A DNA stretch of 64,000 bases, from NCBI RefSeq assembly GCF_031656215.1, contig NZ_CP134228.1:1178001-1242000 (forward strand), given 5' to 3'. A program made the position numbers and the translations under genes. Positions 44,970 to 54,285 of this stretch are shown piece after piece (within the stretch, counting starts at the first letter, position 1; the number at the start of each line of letters is the position of its first letter). The stretch comes from Mesorhizobium koreense. Lineage in GTDB: Bacteria > Pseudomonadota > Alphaproteobacteria > Rhizobiales > Rhizobiaceae. The notes under the pieces are model-generated. The model was not told the DNA's origin and did no database searches. It saw only the letters and a list, made by a program, of their open reading frames with translations.

Positions 44970-47900
44970 CTATAATCCCGCCAGATCGGTCATCAGGCCG
45001 GAAGCCACCGAAAGCTTCGACACGGTGACGTCGCCGCCCTCGGTCAGTGCCTGAAGGCACTCGCGCGTGCGCTGGATGCGTTCGCCGCCGGCGGCGATCC
45101 ATGCGCGCACCGGGTCGGCCTCCTTCCCGTGTGCGGCGAGCGCGGTGACGCAGATGCCACGCCGCGCCTTGCCGAGCGCATCGGTCGCCCGCTCCAGCGC
45201 CATTCCGTCGTAATAGTCGGTGGTACCGAGCGCCTGTGCCGCCTCTTCGATACGGCCGATGCGGAAAACGTCCGACACCACGAAGAAAGCGCGTGCGGCG
45301 GCGGTGAGATCGGCTTTCGCGGCGGCGGCGACATGGACGATGTCGGGGACGAGCCCACTGACGCTCAGCATGGCCAGTTCGCCGGCGAGTTTTTCGGGAG
45401 CGCCAACCTCCTTCAGGCGTTGCGTACGTTCCTCCAGCGAGGCCAGCATAAAGGCCGGCATGATCTTCGGCAGTTCGGGCTCGAGTGCCGCGCGGGCTTC
45501 CTTCAGCCTGTGGATGCGGGCTGAAAGGTCGGTGATCTCGTCGCCGCTCTTGAGCAGCCACGACGTCACCTGCTCGAGCAGATGGGCGGCGATGGAATAG
45601 AGCTTGAGCTGCGCGCCGCCGTCGATCTTGTTGTCGAGCGCGTCGATCTCGGCGTAGAGGCGGTTCAGATCGTAACCTTCGCGCACGAGCAGGAAGGCGC
45701 GGCCGGCCGCCTCGTCCGTCTCCCCGGTCAAGTCCTTCAGCCGGCTGACGAAGGCCGGCCCGCCGCGATTGATGATGTCGTTGGCGAGCCTTGTCGCGAT
45801 GATCTCGCGGCGCAGGCGGTGGGAGGAAATCTCGGAAGCGAATTCCTGCGCCATGCGATGCGGGAAGTAGCCCATCAGCTCGTGTTCGAGATAGTGGTCG
45901 TCGGGCAGGCCGCCCTTCACCAGATCGTCGAAGAGGGTGAGCTTGGCGTAGGCGAGCAGCACGCCGAGTTCGGCGCGAGTCAGCGGCTGACCCTTGGCCT
46001 CGCGCTCCGAGAGCGCGGTCTCGTCGGGCAGGAGTTCGACCTTGCGGTCGAGCAGGCCGCGCGCCTCCAGCCCGCCGATGAAGCGGCGCTGGTGGGGAAG
46101 GTAGGAGAGGCCGCGCCGCTCGGCCATGGAAAGCGCCAGCGTCTGCTCGTAATTATTGACAAGCACCAGAGACGCCACGTCCTCCGTCATATCGACCAGA
46201 AGGGCGTTACGCGCCACGCGCGTCAGCTTCTTCTTGCGCATAGCTGCCGCGAACGCGATCTTGATGTTCACCTCCATGTCGGAGGAATTGACGCCGGCGG
46301 AATTGTCGATGGCATCGGAGTTGCAGCGTCCGCCGAGCAAGCCGAATTCGATGCGGCCGCGCTGGGTGACGCCGAGATTGGCGCCTTCGCCGATCACTGT
46401 GGCGCCGACTTCCGCAGCCGCGACGCGGATGGCGTCGTTCGCGCGGTCGCCGACATCCTGATTGCTCTCCGTCGTCGCGCGCACATAGGTGCCGATGCCG
46501 CCGAACCAGAGGAGATCAACGCGGGCCTTCAGGATCGCGTTCATGATCTCGGTCGGCGTGGCGGTCGTCTTCTTCAGGCCGATGGCCGAAGCGGCCGCCT
46601 CCGACAGGGTGATGGATTTCTGCGTGCGGGGGAAGATGCCGCCGCCCGCCGAGATCTTCGATTTGTCGTAATCCTGCCAGGAGGAGCGGGGCAGGCTGAA
46701 CATGCGCTGCCGCTCGGCGAAAGAAGAGGCGGCGTCCGGGTCGGGGTCAATGAAGATATCGCGATGGTCGAAAGCCGCGATCAGGCGGGTTTCTTTCGAC
46801 AAGAGCATACCGTTGCCGAAGACGTCGCCCGACATGTCGCCGACACCGACCACGGTGAAGGGCTCCGTCTGGATGTCGCGGTTCATCTCGCGGAAATGCC
46901 GCTTCACCGCCTCCCAGGCGCCGCGCGCGGTGATGCCCATCTTCTTGTGGTCGTAGCCGGCCGAGCCGCCCGAGGCGAAAGCGTCGTCCAGCCAGAAATC
47001 ATGCGCCTGGCTGATCGCGTTGGCGGTATCGGAGAAGGTCGCCGTGCCCTTGTCGGCGGCGACGACGAAATAGGGGTCGTCGCGGTCATGGCGCACGACA
47101 TTCTCCGGCGGCACCACCTTTGCGCCATGGAGATTGTCGGTGACCGAAAGCAGGCTGGAGACGAAATTGATGTAGGCGTTGCGGCCTGCCTCGAAGACGG
47201 CGTCGCGGCTGCCGCCAGCCGGCAGTTGCTTCGGATAAAAGCCGCCCTTGGCGCCGACCGGCACGATGACGGCGTTCTTGACCTGCTGCGCCTTGACGAG
47301 GCCGAGCACTTCGGTGCGGTAGTCCTGTGCCCGGTCGGACCAGCGCAAGCCGCCGCGCGCCACCGGGCCGAAGCGCAGATGTACGCCCTCGATCTCCGGC
47401 CCGAAGACGAAGATCTCGCGCCATGGCCTCGGCTCGGGCAGGCCGTCGACCGATTTGGAATCAAGCTTCAGGGCGAGCGAACGCGGTTTACCGTCCGTCA
47501 CGGGAGCGAAATGATTGGTGCGTAGCGTGTTGTGCACAAGGTTGAGGAAACGGCGGATGATCGTGTCCTCGTCGATGTTGGGCACGCCGTCCAGTTCGGT
47601 TTCGATCTCGACCTTGATCGAACGCGCATCTTCGTTTTTGCCGGCGGTGTCGACGCGGGTCGGATCGAGGCGGGCGAAAAACAGTTCCCTCAGGTTCTTC
47701 GTGATCGACGGATGGCGGGCCAGCACGGCGGCGATGAAATCCTGGCTCTGTGGGATGCCGGCCTGCTGCAGATAATGGCCGTATGCGCGCAGGATCGTGA
47801 TATCAGCCGAGGTGAAGCCGGCACGGTGGGCGAGCGCGTTGTAGCCGTCATTGTCGTTCGTCCCCCGCCAGACGGAAAGGAACACCTCCTCGAAGAGCGC

Positions 47901-49754
47901 GCCGTTATCGGAAAGATCGAGCGGCGCATCATGCGCGCTTTGCAGTTCCATGTCGTGGACGAAGACCAGTCCGCCGCCGGCGGTCGGTATCTCGAAGGTG
48001 CGCTCGGAGATGACGCGGAAGCCCATATTCTCCAGGATCGGCACGCGCCGCGACAGCGCTACCGGCGCTCCGTAATGATAGATCTTCAGCGCGCCATGCG
48101 TATCCGGCTGGTGCGGATGGCGATGGAAATCGGCCGCGATCGGGTTTTCCTCGGCGATACGCCCGATCTCGGCGGCGTCGCGCAGAGCCACTTTCGGCGA
48201 GAACGTGCCGCGATAGGAGCCTGGGAAATGCGAGGCGATGGCGACCAGCGCCGGGTCGGCGCCTTCGTCATGCGCGGCATCGCGCAGCGCGTCCTGCCAG
48301 GTGCGGACGATGTCGCGGATTTCCGCCTCGAGCTCTTCCTGTGGCACCTTCGGAGTCTTGCCGGCGGAACGGCCGATGATGAAATGGACACGCGCCATCG
48401 CGCCTTCCGGGAAGGAAGGATAATAGGCCGACAGATGGCCGTCGAAGACGGTCTTCAGATAGTCGCCGATGCGCACCCGCACGTCCGAATCGTAATTGTC
48501 GCGCGGCACGTAGACGAGGACGGAGACAAAGCGGTCGAACGGATCAGCGCGCACCAGCGCGCGCACGCGCGGCCGATCGCCGAGCGCCAGGATGGCCAGC
48601 GCGTTGTGCTCCAGCGTGGCCACGTCGATCTGGAAGAGTTCGTCGCGCGGATAGGATTCCAGGATGTTGATGAGCGCCTTGCCGGAATGGTCCGAGCCCT
48701 CGAACCCCGAATGCTTCAATACGGCTTCGGCCTTGGAGCGCAGATAGGGAATGGAAAAGACAGAGCGCAGATAGGCGGTCGAAGTGAAGAGGCCGACGAT
48801 GCGCAGTTCGCCCTTCAGCTTGCCCTTACCGTCGAAGGTCTTGACGCCGATATAATCGAGATAGTTGCGGCGGTGGACGACCGAGCGGGTGTTGGCCTTG
48901 GTGACGATAAGCGGTTCCGGGCCGGTCAGGAAGGCGCGGATTTCCGGCGTCGTGGTCAGTTCCTGGTCGCCGCGGCGCAGGATGCGCACATCCGGATCGC
49001 CTAGGATGCCGATGCCGGGCTTGTCGGCGCGCTCCATGCCGCCGCCCTTGGGGCTCGGCGCGTAGCGGTATTCGCGCATGCCGAGGAAGGTGAAATTATT
49101 GTCGCGCAGCCATTCGAGGAAGGCGACGGCTTCGGCGACCGCATCCTTGTTCAGATGCGTTTCGGAATAACGGTAGTCGAGGATCGCCTGGTCGAGCCGT
49201 GCCAGCATCGCGCGCCAGTCGCGGACGGAAGCCCGCACCTGGGAGAGTATCCATTCCAGGCGCTTCTGGAGTGCAGCGGCCTCGTCGTCGGCGAGGCGTG
49301 CGACGTGGACGTGGATGACGCTGACCTTGTCGCTTGTTCGCTCGTCGGCCTTGCCGTCGGCGAGCCCGGTGACGCCGCTGCGGCCATGCTTCACCGCGAT
49401 GATCGGGTGGGTGACCAGCGTCGGCGAGCCTGCGGCATCGGCGATCTCGCCGAGCACCGAATCGAAGAGGAAGGGCATGTTGTCGTTGACGACGGTGATG
49501 GCTGTGAGCGGCCGGCCTTCGCGCACCATGCGGCGGTCATTGTCCACCGCGACCACGCTGGCGCCGGCTCGGTGCTTCTTGAGCGCATGCCAGGCGAGTG
49601 CGGCGGCTTCCTTGAGCACGCCACGGTCGTAGGCGGCGATATCTTCCTCCGCCGAGCCGGCCAGGAGTAGCTTGCCGAACCGATCCGCCTCTCCTGTCTT
49701 TTTCGGGGCGAGAGCCTCCTTGTCAGGTCGCGTGTGTTCGTTCACCTTGGCCAT
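44970..49754 (-). CDS. NAD-specific glutamate dehydrogenase, large (L180) type
   Basis: A 1594-residue enzyme oxidising glutamate to 2-oxoglutarate, of the ~180 kDa class. The first ~700 residues form N-terminal regulatory ACT-like regions. The catalytic core lies in the middle: GPVARGGLRWSDRAQDYRTE, VIVPVGAKGGF with the catalytic Lys, and VGDMSGDVFGNGML in the NAD-binding part. The C-terminal domain reaches the end. Start at 49754 has GGAGG upstream. Length is family-typical and the frame is unbroken. It mainly serves glutamate catabolism. Confidence 0.94.
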   Translation of the reverse strand: MAKVNEHTRPDKEALAPKKTGEADRFGKLLLAGSAEEDIAAYDRGVLKEAAALAWHALKKHRAGASVVAVDNDRRMVREGRPLTAITVVNDNMPFLFDSVLGEIADAAGSPTLVTHPIIAVKHGRSGVTGLADGKADERTSDKVSVIHVHVARLADDEAAALQKRLEWILSQVRASVRDWRAMLARLDQAILDYRYSETHLNKDAVAEAVAFLEWLRDNNFTFLGMREYRYAPSPKGGGMERADKPGIGILGDPDVRILRRGDQELTTTPEIRAFLTGPEPLIVTKANTRSVVHRRNYLDYIGVKTFDGKGKLKGELRIVGLFTSTAYLRSVFSIPYLRSKAEAVLKHSGFEGSDHSGKALINILESYPRDELFQIDVATLEHNALAILALGDRPRVRALVRADPFDRFVSVLVYVPRDNYDSDVRVRIGDYLKTVFDGHLSAYYPSFPEGAMARVHFIIGRSAGKTPKVPQEELEAEIRDIVRTWQDALRDAAHDEGADPALVAIASHFPGSYRGTFSPKVALRDAAEIGRIAEENPIAADFHRHPHQPDTHGALKIYHYGAPVALSRRVPILENMGFRVISERTFEIPTAGGGLVFVHDMELQSAHDAPLDLSDNGALFEEVFLSVWRGTNDNDGYNALAHRAGFTSADITILRAYGHYLQQAGIPQSQDFIAAVLARHPSITKNLRELFFARLDPTRVDTAGKNEDARSIKVEIETELDGVPNIDEDTIIRRFLNLVHNTLRTNHFAPVTDGKPRSLALKLDSKSVDGLPEPRPWREIFVFGPEIEGVHLRFGPVARGGLRWSDRAQDYRTEVLGLVKAQQVKNAVIVPVGAKGGFYPKQLPAGGSRDAVFEAGRNAYINFVSSLLSVTDNLHGAKVVPPENVVRHDRDDPYFVVAADKGTATFSDTANAISQAHDFWLDDAFASGGSAGYDHKKMGITARGAWEAVKRHFREMNRDIQTEPFTVVGVGDMSGDVFGNGMLLSKETRLIAAFDHRDIFIDPDPDAASSFAERQRMFSLPRSSWQDYDKSKISAGGGIFPRTQKSITLSEAAASAIGLKKTTATPTEIMNAILKARVDLLWFGGIGTYVRATTESNQDVGDRANDAIRVAAAEVGATVIGEGANLGVTQRGRIEFGLLGGRCNSDAIDNSAGVNSSDMEVNIKIAFAAAMRKKKLTRVARNALLVDMTEDVASLVLVNNYEQTLALSMAERRGLSYLPHQRRFIGGLEARGLLDRKVELLPDETALSEREAKGQPLTRAELGVLLAYAKLTLFDDLVKGGLPDDHYLEHELMGYFPHRMAQEFASEISSHRLRREIIATRLANDIINRGGPAFVSRLKDLTGETDEAAGRAFLLVREGYDLNRLYAEIDALDNKIDGGAQLKLYSIAAHLLEQVTSWLLKSGDEITDLSARIHRLKEARAALEPELPKIMPAFMLASLEERTQRLKEVGAPEKLAGELAMLSVSGLVPDIVHVAAAAKADLTAAARAFFVVSDVFRIGRIEEAAQALGTTDYYDGMALERATDALGKARRGICVTALAAHGKEADPVRAWIAAGGERIQRTRECLQALTEGGDVTVSKLSVASGLMTDLAGL

Positions 49755-49874
49755 GGCTTTTCTTCCTCCCACCGGCGGTCGCGGCATCGTAGCAGAGAAA
49801 GCGATATTGGCGACCCCGATCGGATCGCCGGTATCGGGAAATTGGAAGACGAATGTGAAAAAGGAATGAAGCAG

Positions 49875-50441
49875 ATGACCGGGAAGCTCACAGCGCTGGA
49901 CCTCAAGCCTTCGGAGAATCTTTCCGACGGGACGAAGGCCTATTTCGCCAAATGCGAGGAGAAGCTCGGGCTCGTCCCCAACGTGCTCCTGTCCTATGCC
50001 TTCGACGAGAAGAAGCTGCGCGCCTTCACCGACATGTACAACGATCTGATGCTAGGAGATTCCGGTTTATCGAAGCTGGAGCGCGAGATGATCGCGGTCG
50101 CCGTTTCCTCGGTAAACCACTGCTTCTATTGCCTGACCGCGCATGGGGCCGCGGTGCGTCAGCTTTCCGGCGATCCGGCGCTCGGCGAGATGATGGTGAT
50201 GAATTACCGCGTCGCCGATTTGACGCCGAAGCAGAAGGCGATGTTCGATTTTGCGGTCAAGCTCACCGAGACGCCGGACAGAATCGAGGAGGCTGACCGG
50301 CAGGGGCTGCGCGACGCAGGCTTTTCCGACCGCGATATTTGGGACATCGCCTCGGTGGTAGGTTTCTTCAACATGTCGAACCGCGTTGCAGCCGCCGTCG
50401 ATATGCGGCCGAACGAGGAATACCACAAGATGGCGCGGTAG
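49875..50441 (+). CDS. AhpD-like / carboxymuconolactone decarboxylase family peroxidase-related protein
   Basis: A 188-residue all-helical protein with the AhpD active-site motif in SVNHCFYCLTAHGAAVRQL: CxxC followed by His. Such proteins reduce peroxides or act as disulfide reductases. LKPSENLSDGTKAYFAKCEE and GFFNMSNRVAAAVDM match the 'peroxidase-related' subgroup. I prefer the ATG at 49875 (AAGGA at 9 bases); the ATG at 49866 leaves almost no spacing. It diverges from the NAD-GDH gene. Confidence 0.85.
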   Translation: MTGKLTALDLKPSENLSDGTKAYFAKCEEKLGLVPNVLLSYAFDEKKLRAFTDMYNDLMLGDSGLSKLEREMIAVAVSSVNHCFYCLTAHGAAVRQLSGDPALGEMMVMNYRVADLTPKQKAMFDFAVKLTETPDRIEEADRQGLRDAGFSDRDIWDIASVVGFFNMSNRVAAAVDMRPNEEYHKMAR

Positions 50442-50484
50442 GCGTATTGGTCACGCGTCTGCTACGTGCTTTCCGGCGCATAAA

Positions 50485-50512
50485 CTTGAAAAGAGCCGTG
50501 CTCCGCTATAGA
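50485..50512 (+). promoter_or_regulatory. candidate promoter of the toxin-antitoxin operon
   Basis: CTTGAA (50485-50490) and TATAGA (50507-50512) separated by 16 bases, close to the rhizobial consensus. Transcription would begin near 50519, exactly where the TTAAGCTAGCTTAA palindrome starts. Confidence 0.5.
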
Positions 50513-50518
50513 TCCAGC

Positions 50519-50532
50519 TTAAGCTAGCTTAA
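50519..50532. promoter_or_regulatory. perfect 14-bp palindrome, likely antitoxin operator
   Basis: TTAAGCTAGCTTAA, fully self-complementary, between the candidate -10 box and the ribosome-binding site (GGAGG at 50536-50540) of the antitoxin gene. Phd/VapB antitoxins usually bind such sites to repress their own operon. Confidence 0.6.
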
Positions 50533-50545
50533 ATTGGAGGCTACA

Positions 50546-50788
50546 ATGCGGACGTTTGGTGCGTTCGAGGCAAAAAACAGGCTGGGTGCGCTTCTCGACC
50601 TGGTCGAGCAGGGTGAGGAAGTCCTGATCACGCGCCACGGCAAGCCCGCGGCGCGGCTGGTGGCGGCTGTCTGCGGATACGACAAGCGCGATGCGCTGAA
50701 GGCGGTAGAAGAAATAAGAAGGATGCGTAAAGGGGTCACGTTGGGTGGCATCCCGATCAAGGAACTGATCGAGGAAGGCCGTAAGTGA
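50546..50788 (+). CDS. Phd/YefM-type antitoxin
   Basis: An 80-residue antitoxin. The N-terminal DNA-binding fold is RTFGAFEAKNRLGALLDLVE and EEVLITRHGKPAARLV, typical of Phd/YefM. The C-terminal part (AVEEIRRMRKGVTLGGIPIK) would wrap the toxin. GGAGG is 5 bases upstream of the ATG at 50546. Its stop overlaps the toxin start (GTGA), so the pair is translationally coupled. The palindrome just upstream suggests autorepression. Confidence 0.9.
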   Translation: MRTFGAFEAKNRLGALLDLVEQGEEVLITRHGKPAARLVAAVCGYDKRDALKAVEEIRRMRKGVTLGGIPIKELIEEGRK

Positions 50789-51192
50789 CGATCATCCTTG
50801 ATGCCTCGGTAACGTTTGCATGGGTTTTCGAAGACGAGGTGTCGGACATCGCCGAAGCCGTTATCGATCGCGTTGTCGAGGAAGGTGCGATCGTCCCGAC
50901 GCTATGGCGCTTTGAAATCGCGAATGGCCTGCGCACGGCTATCCGACGACGGCGGATCGACATGACTTTTCGCAACAATGCGCTTGCCCGGCTATGGCGC
51001 CTGCCTATCCACAACGATGATGAGACGGCGTTTCACGCCTGGGATGAGACCTTGTCGCTTTCCGACGCCCATGCCCTGACCCCATACGATGCTGCCTATC
51101 TGGAACTTGCGTTGCGGCGGCACATGCCGCTGGCGACGCTCGACAAGGACTTGAGAAGGGCTGCCTCCGATGCGGGCGCGCAACTCGTCTGA
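50785..51192 (+). CDS. vapC: VapC-family PIN-domain toxin
   Basis: A 135-residue ribonuclease toxin. PIN acidic residues are visible in TIILDASVTFAWVFEDE (Asp6), LWRFEIANGL (Glu), LTPYDAAYLELAL (Asp) and PLATLDKDLRRAA (Asp). The start is GTG at 50785, overlapping the antitoxin stop by 4 bases. VapC toxins cleave tRNA or rRNA; the target here is unknown. The pair lies between core genes (AhpD-like protein and rlmH), as mobile TA modules often do. Confidence 0.9.
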   Translation: MTIILDASVTFAWVFEDEVSDIAEAVIDRVVEEGAIVPTLWRFEIANGLRTAIRRRRIDMTFRNNALARLWRLPIHNDDETAFHAWDETLSLSDAHALTPYDAAYLELALRRHMPLATLDKDLRRAASDAGAQLV

Positions 51193-51215
51193 CGCAAGCG
51201 ATAAGGCCGCGCCGC

Positions 51216-51698
51216 CTATGCCCGGTGATAGGGATGGCCTGAGAGGATCGTCGCCGCACGATAAAGCTGTTCTGCGAGCATGACGCGCACAAGCTGGTGC
51301 GGCCAGGTGAGCTTGCCGAAGGAAAGGACGAGGTCCGCGTCATCTTGAAATGCAGGGTCGTGGCCGTCCGGGCCACCGATGGCGAGGACAAGGTTCTTGC
51401 GGCCGCTTTCGCCGAAGCGAGCAATGGCTCTGGCGAGTTCTTCCGAGCCGATATTCCTGCCGCGCTCGTCGAGCAGGATGATCGCGGTGGCGCCATCCTT
51501 GCGGGCGAGAAGTTTCTGGCCCTCTTCGCGGCGGCGTTCATCCGCAGAAGAGGCCCGGCTTTCGGGGATTTCCGTGACGCCGGTGAAATCGAGGCCGACC
51601 GCGGGGCCGGCCTTGGCGAGGCGGTCGAAGAAGCGACCGGCCAATTCCCGTTCCGGGCCGGCCTTCATGCGGCCGACCGCATAAACGGAAACATGCAT
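51216..51698 (-). CDS. rlmH: 23S rRNA (pseudouridine1915-N3)-methyltransferase RlmH
   Basis: A 160-residue SPOUT methyltransferase acting on helix 69 of 23S rRNA in the ribosome. Family features are AIILLDERGRNIGSEELARA, the knot sequence LVLAIGGPDGHD, LSFGKLTWPHQLVRVMLAEQ, and the conserved C-terminus GHPYHRA. Last gene of the minus-strand series from rplU; it follows rsfS by 21 bp and converges on the TA module. Confidence 0.95.
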   Translation of the reverse strand: MHVSVYAVGRMKAGPERELAGRFFDRLAKAGPAVGLDFTGVTEIPESRASSADERRREEGQKLLARKDGATAIILLDERGRNIGSEELARAIARFGESGRKNLVLAIGGPDGHDPAFQDDADLVLSFGKLTWPHQLVRVMLAEQLYRAATILSGHPYHRA

Positions 51699-51719
51699 CG
51701 GTCCCGGCCCTAGATCAGG

Positions 51720-52094
51720 TCAGTGGACCGTTTCGTCCTCGAGATCCGGCGCCTGCCACATCTCCTCGATGCTGTAGAATTCGCGGACCTCCGGACGGAA
51801 GACGTGCACGATCACATCGCCGGCGTCGACCAGGACCCAGTCGGCGCTGTTGAGCCCTTCGACACGGGGGCGCATGCCGGTGTCTTTCAATGCCTTCAGG
51901 AGATGGTCGGCCACCGCCGCGACATGGCGATGCGACCGGCCCGACGCGACAACCATATAGTCGCCGAGGCTCGATTTTCCCTGAATGTCGATGGAGACGA
52001 TGTTTTCGGCCTTGGAGTCTTCCAGACTGGCAAGGACTGTCTTGAGGGCCATGGAAGGGTCGTCATGCTGTACCATTCCGGCCGGCGAAGGCAT
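51720..52094 (-). CDS. rsfS: ribosome silencing factor RsfS
   Basis: A 124-residue Iojap/RsfS protein. It binds L14 and blocks subunit joining during starvation. Core sequence: SLEDSKAENIVSIDIQGKSS, GDYMVVASGRSHRHVAAVAD and ADWVLVDAGDVIVHVFRPEV with EFYSIEEMW near the end. The ATG at 52094 has AAGAAGG at 9 bases; internal ATGs at 52076 and 52052 are possible. It is normally adjacent to nadD; here an MFS gene separates them. Confidence 0.93.
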   Translation of the reverse strand: MPSPAGMVQHDDPSMALKTVLASLEDSKAENIVSIDIQGKSSLGDYMVVASGRSHRHVAAVADHLLKALKDTGMRPRVEGLNSADWVLVDAGDVIVHVFRPEVREFYSIEEMWQAPDLEDETVH

Positions 52095-52210
52095 GATTTC
52101 AGCCTTCTTCGAGAGTGCTGTTCTCAGCGTCTTTCCTTTCGAACAAGAACAACGGGTGTCCCCGATTCATCCGGGAACACACTAAAGATAGGCAGAGTTC
52201 CTTAACAGTT

Positions 52211-53554
52211 TCAAGACGCGCCGCTTCCTATTTCGCGCCCTTCCGTTTCGGCGGCCTCTCCGTCTTCATCCATCGGCGCGAAGGCAAGCTCCACCGGAAG
52301 GGGCGCTTGAGCGGCAAGCGGCGAGAAATTGCCTGATTCGGCGGCGGGCACCGGCTTCTGGCGGGAGATCCGCCAGCCGACGAAGAGGCAGAAGACGATC
52401 GCGATGGCGACGGCCACCCACATGAAGGCGCCGGTGCCGTAGGCGGCGGTAAGGGTGGTGGCGATCGCGGGAACGACGAAGCCCGAAAGCGACCAGGCGA
52501 ACAGCATGGTGCTGGCCAGCGGCACCAGGTCGTCCTTGTCGGCCCGGTCGTTGGCGTGCGCGCTCGACAGCGAATAGATCGATTCCGTCGAGCCGCTCCA
52601 GACGACATAGATCAGCATCATCAACCAAAGCGCGCTTCCGTCGAAGCGGCTTGCGGCGAGGCCGCCAATCACAACCAGCGCGGAGGCGGTGATGATGACA
52701 TAGCGGCGGTCGGTGCGGTCGGAGATCCAGCCGAAGGGAATCTGGAAGAGCAGCGTGCCGACCGGCATGGCGAAAAGGAGCAGCGCGACGTCGGCCTGGC
52801 TGTAGCCTGTCGCGGCGGCATGGATCGGCGTGAACCCCGAAACCATCATCGAAAGCCCGCCTACCGCAAGCATGCCGGCCACGCCGACCGGGGAGATCGA
52901 CCACGCGCGGCGGAAGGCGACCGATGCCGATTTCGGCGGCGGGGGAGGCGGCAGCCGCGTCATGCCTACAGGCAGAAGCGCGAGCGTTGCAAAGGCGATG
53001 CCGACGACCGGCGCGATATCGGTCCTAAGGTCCATGAAGCGCAGCAGGAAGGCGCCGACGCCAAGGCCGACCTCGTAAGTGACATAGAAGGCAGCCATGA
53101 TGCGGCCGCGTATGTGGTTCTCCACGGCGTCGTTCAACCAGCTTTGGGCGACGATAAACATGGCGCAGATGGCGAAGCCATAGAGCGTGCGCGCCGCCGT
53201 CCAGACGGCGGGATAAATGCCCGCCGCGATGGCGACGTTGGAAAGAATGATAAGCGCCCCTACCGTCATGAAAGCGCGGGCGTGGCCAACACGGCGCACG
53301 ACAAGCCCCGTCAGCAGGCAGCCGGCCATACCGCCGGCAGACAGCATGGTCAGGATGATTCCTGCCCAAATCGGTGCGAAGCCGTCGGCGTTGAGGCGCA
53401 CGGGGATATAGGCGAAGAGTAGGCCGTTTCCGATCGCGATCAGGCCCATCGCCGCGATGACGCTGGCGATGGCGACGAGCGAGGCTTGCCCGGCTTCTTC
53501 AGCCCCTTCGATTTCAGGCGCAATCTGGTTCATGGCGCGCCAGTTAACTGTCAT
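52211..53554 (-). CDS. MFS transporter (YcaD-like)
   Basis: A 447-residue major facilitator with twelve helices. FAYIPVRLNADGFAPIWAG, LTGLVVRRVGHARAFMTVG and AQSWLNDAVENHIRGRIMAA resemble the YcaD-like group. A proline run follows helix six, and the ~55-residue cytoplasmic tail is acidic (FAPMDEDGEAAETEGR). Neither the ATG at 53554 nor that at 53533 has a good ribosome site. It sits between nadD and rsfS, an unusual place. Substrate unknown. Confidence 0.85.
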   Translation of the reverse strand: MTVNWRAMNQIAPEIEGAEEAGQASLVAIASVIAAMGLIAIGNGLLFAYIPVRLNADGFAPIWAGIILTMLSAGGMAGCLLTGLVVRRVGHARAFMTVGALIILSNVAIAAGIYPAVWTAARTLYGFAICAMFIVAQSWLNDAVENHIRGRIMAAFYVTYEVGLGVGAFLLRFMDLRTDIAPVVGIAFATLALLPVGMTRLPPPPPPKSASVAFRRAWSISPVGVAGMLAVGGLSMMVSGFTPIHAAATGYSQADVALLLFAMPVGTLLFQIPFGWISDRTDRRYVIITASALVVIGGLAASRFDGSALWLMMLIYVVWSGSTESIYSLSSAHANDRADKDDLVPLASTMLFAWSLSGFVVPAIATTLTAAYGTGAFMWVAVAIAIVFCLFVGWRISRQKPVPAAESGNFSPLAAQAPLPVELAFAPMDEDGEAAETEGREIGSGAS

Positions 53555-53649
53555 TGCGGAAATTTATTGAGCGTCAAAAACGACACGGCGCCGGTGGACC
53601 GGCGAATTGGGCATTGTGGCTCAAAAATGGGGTGGCTCAAGACGGGCGG

Positions 53650-54285
53650 TCAGTCGCCGTTCGCCCTCAGCGCCGTGGAGGAAAGCGAGGAGCGGGGGCC
53701 GTGGATGAAGGTCCATGCAGGTGGTTTCATGCGCGCGAGCAGCGGTGCGTCCTTCTCGTCGATGCGGGCATAGTCGAACGTCTTGGCCATGACCGAGGAA
53801 AGGAAGGAGAGGGTCGATCCGGGCCGGTCCATGACCGCGATCGGGAAGGTCAACGCGATCTGTCGCCAGCGCTCCCAGCGATGGAAATCGCGCAGGCTGT
53901 CCGCGCCCATGATCCAGACGAAATCGACGCCCGGATTGCGCTCCTTTACCAGCGCCAGCGTGTCGGCCGTATAGCGGATATGGTGGCTTGCCTCGAAGGC
54001 GGTGACGACGATGCGGGGATCGTCTGCCAACGTCTCCGAAAGCCGGATGCGCTCGGCGAGCGGACGCAGATCGTTTGCGTTCTTGAGCGGATTGCCCGGC
54101 GTGACCATCCACCAGAGCCGGTCGAGCCCGAGGCGCCTGAGCGCGATCTCGACCACCAGCGCATGGCCGGCATGCGGTGGGTTGAACGAACCGCCGAACA
54201 GCCCGACCGCCATGCCGGGTCCGGCATGCGGCATGCGAAGATAGTGCTCCGCAACCTCGGTATATTGCGCAGGCCTGGGGTTCAA
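53650..54285 (-). CDS. nadD: nicotinate-nucleotide adenylyltransferase
   Basis: A 211-residue nucleotidyltransferase forming deamido-NAD from NaMN and ATP. Motifs: [17 protein letters not shown] (HxGH), [34 protein letters not shown], and the C-terminal SSLSSTALR. The TTG at 54285 overlaps the proA stop (TTGA) and would be coupled; ATGs at 54234 and 54213 are plausible alternatives and closer to many homologues. Confidence 0.92.
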   Translation of the reverse strand: MNPRPAQYTEVAEHYLRMPHAGPGMAVGLFGGSFNPPHAGHALVVEIALRRLGLDRLWWMVTPGNPLKNANDLRPLAERIRLSETLADDPRIVVTAFEASHHIRYTADTLALVKERNPGVDFVWIMGADSLRDFHRWERWRQIALTFPIAVMDRPGSTLSFLSSVMAKTFDYARIDEKDAPLLARMKPPAWTFIHGPRSSLSSTALRANGD

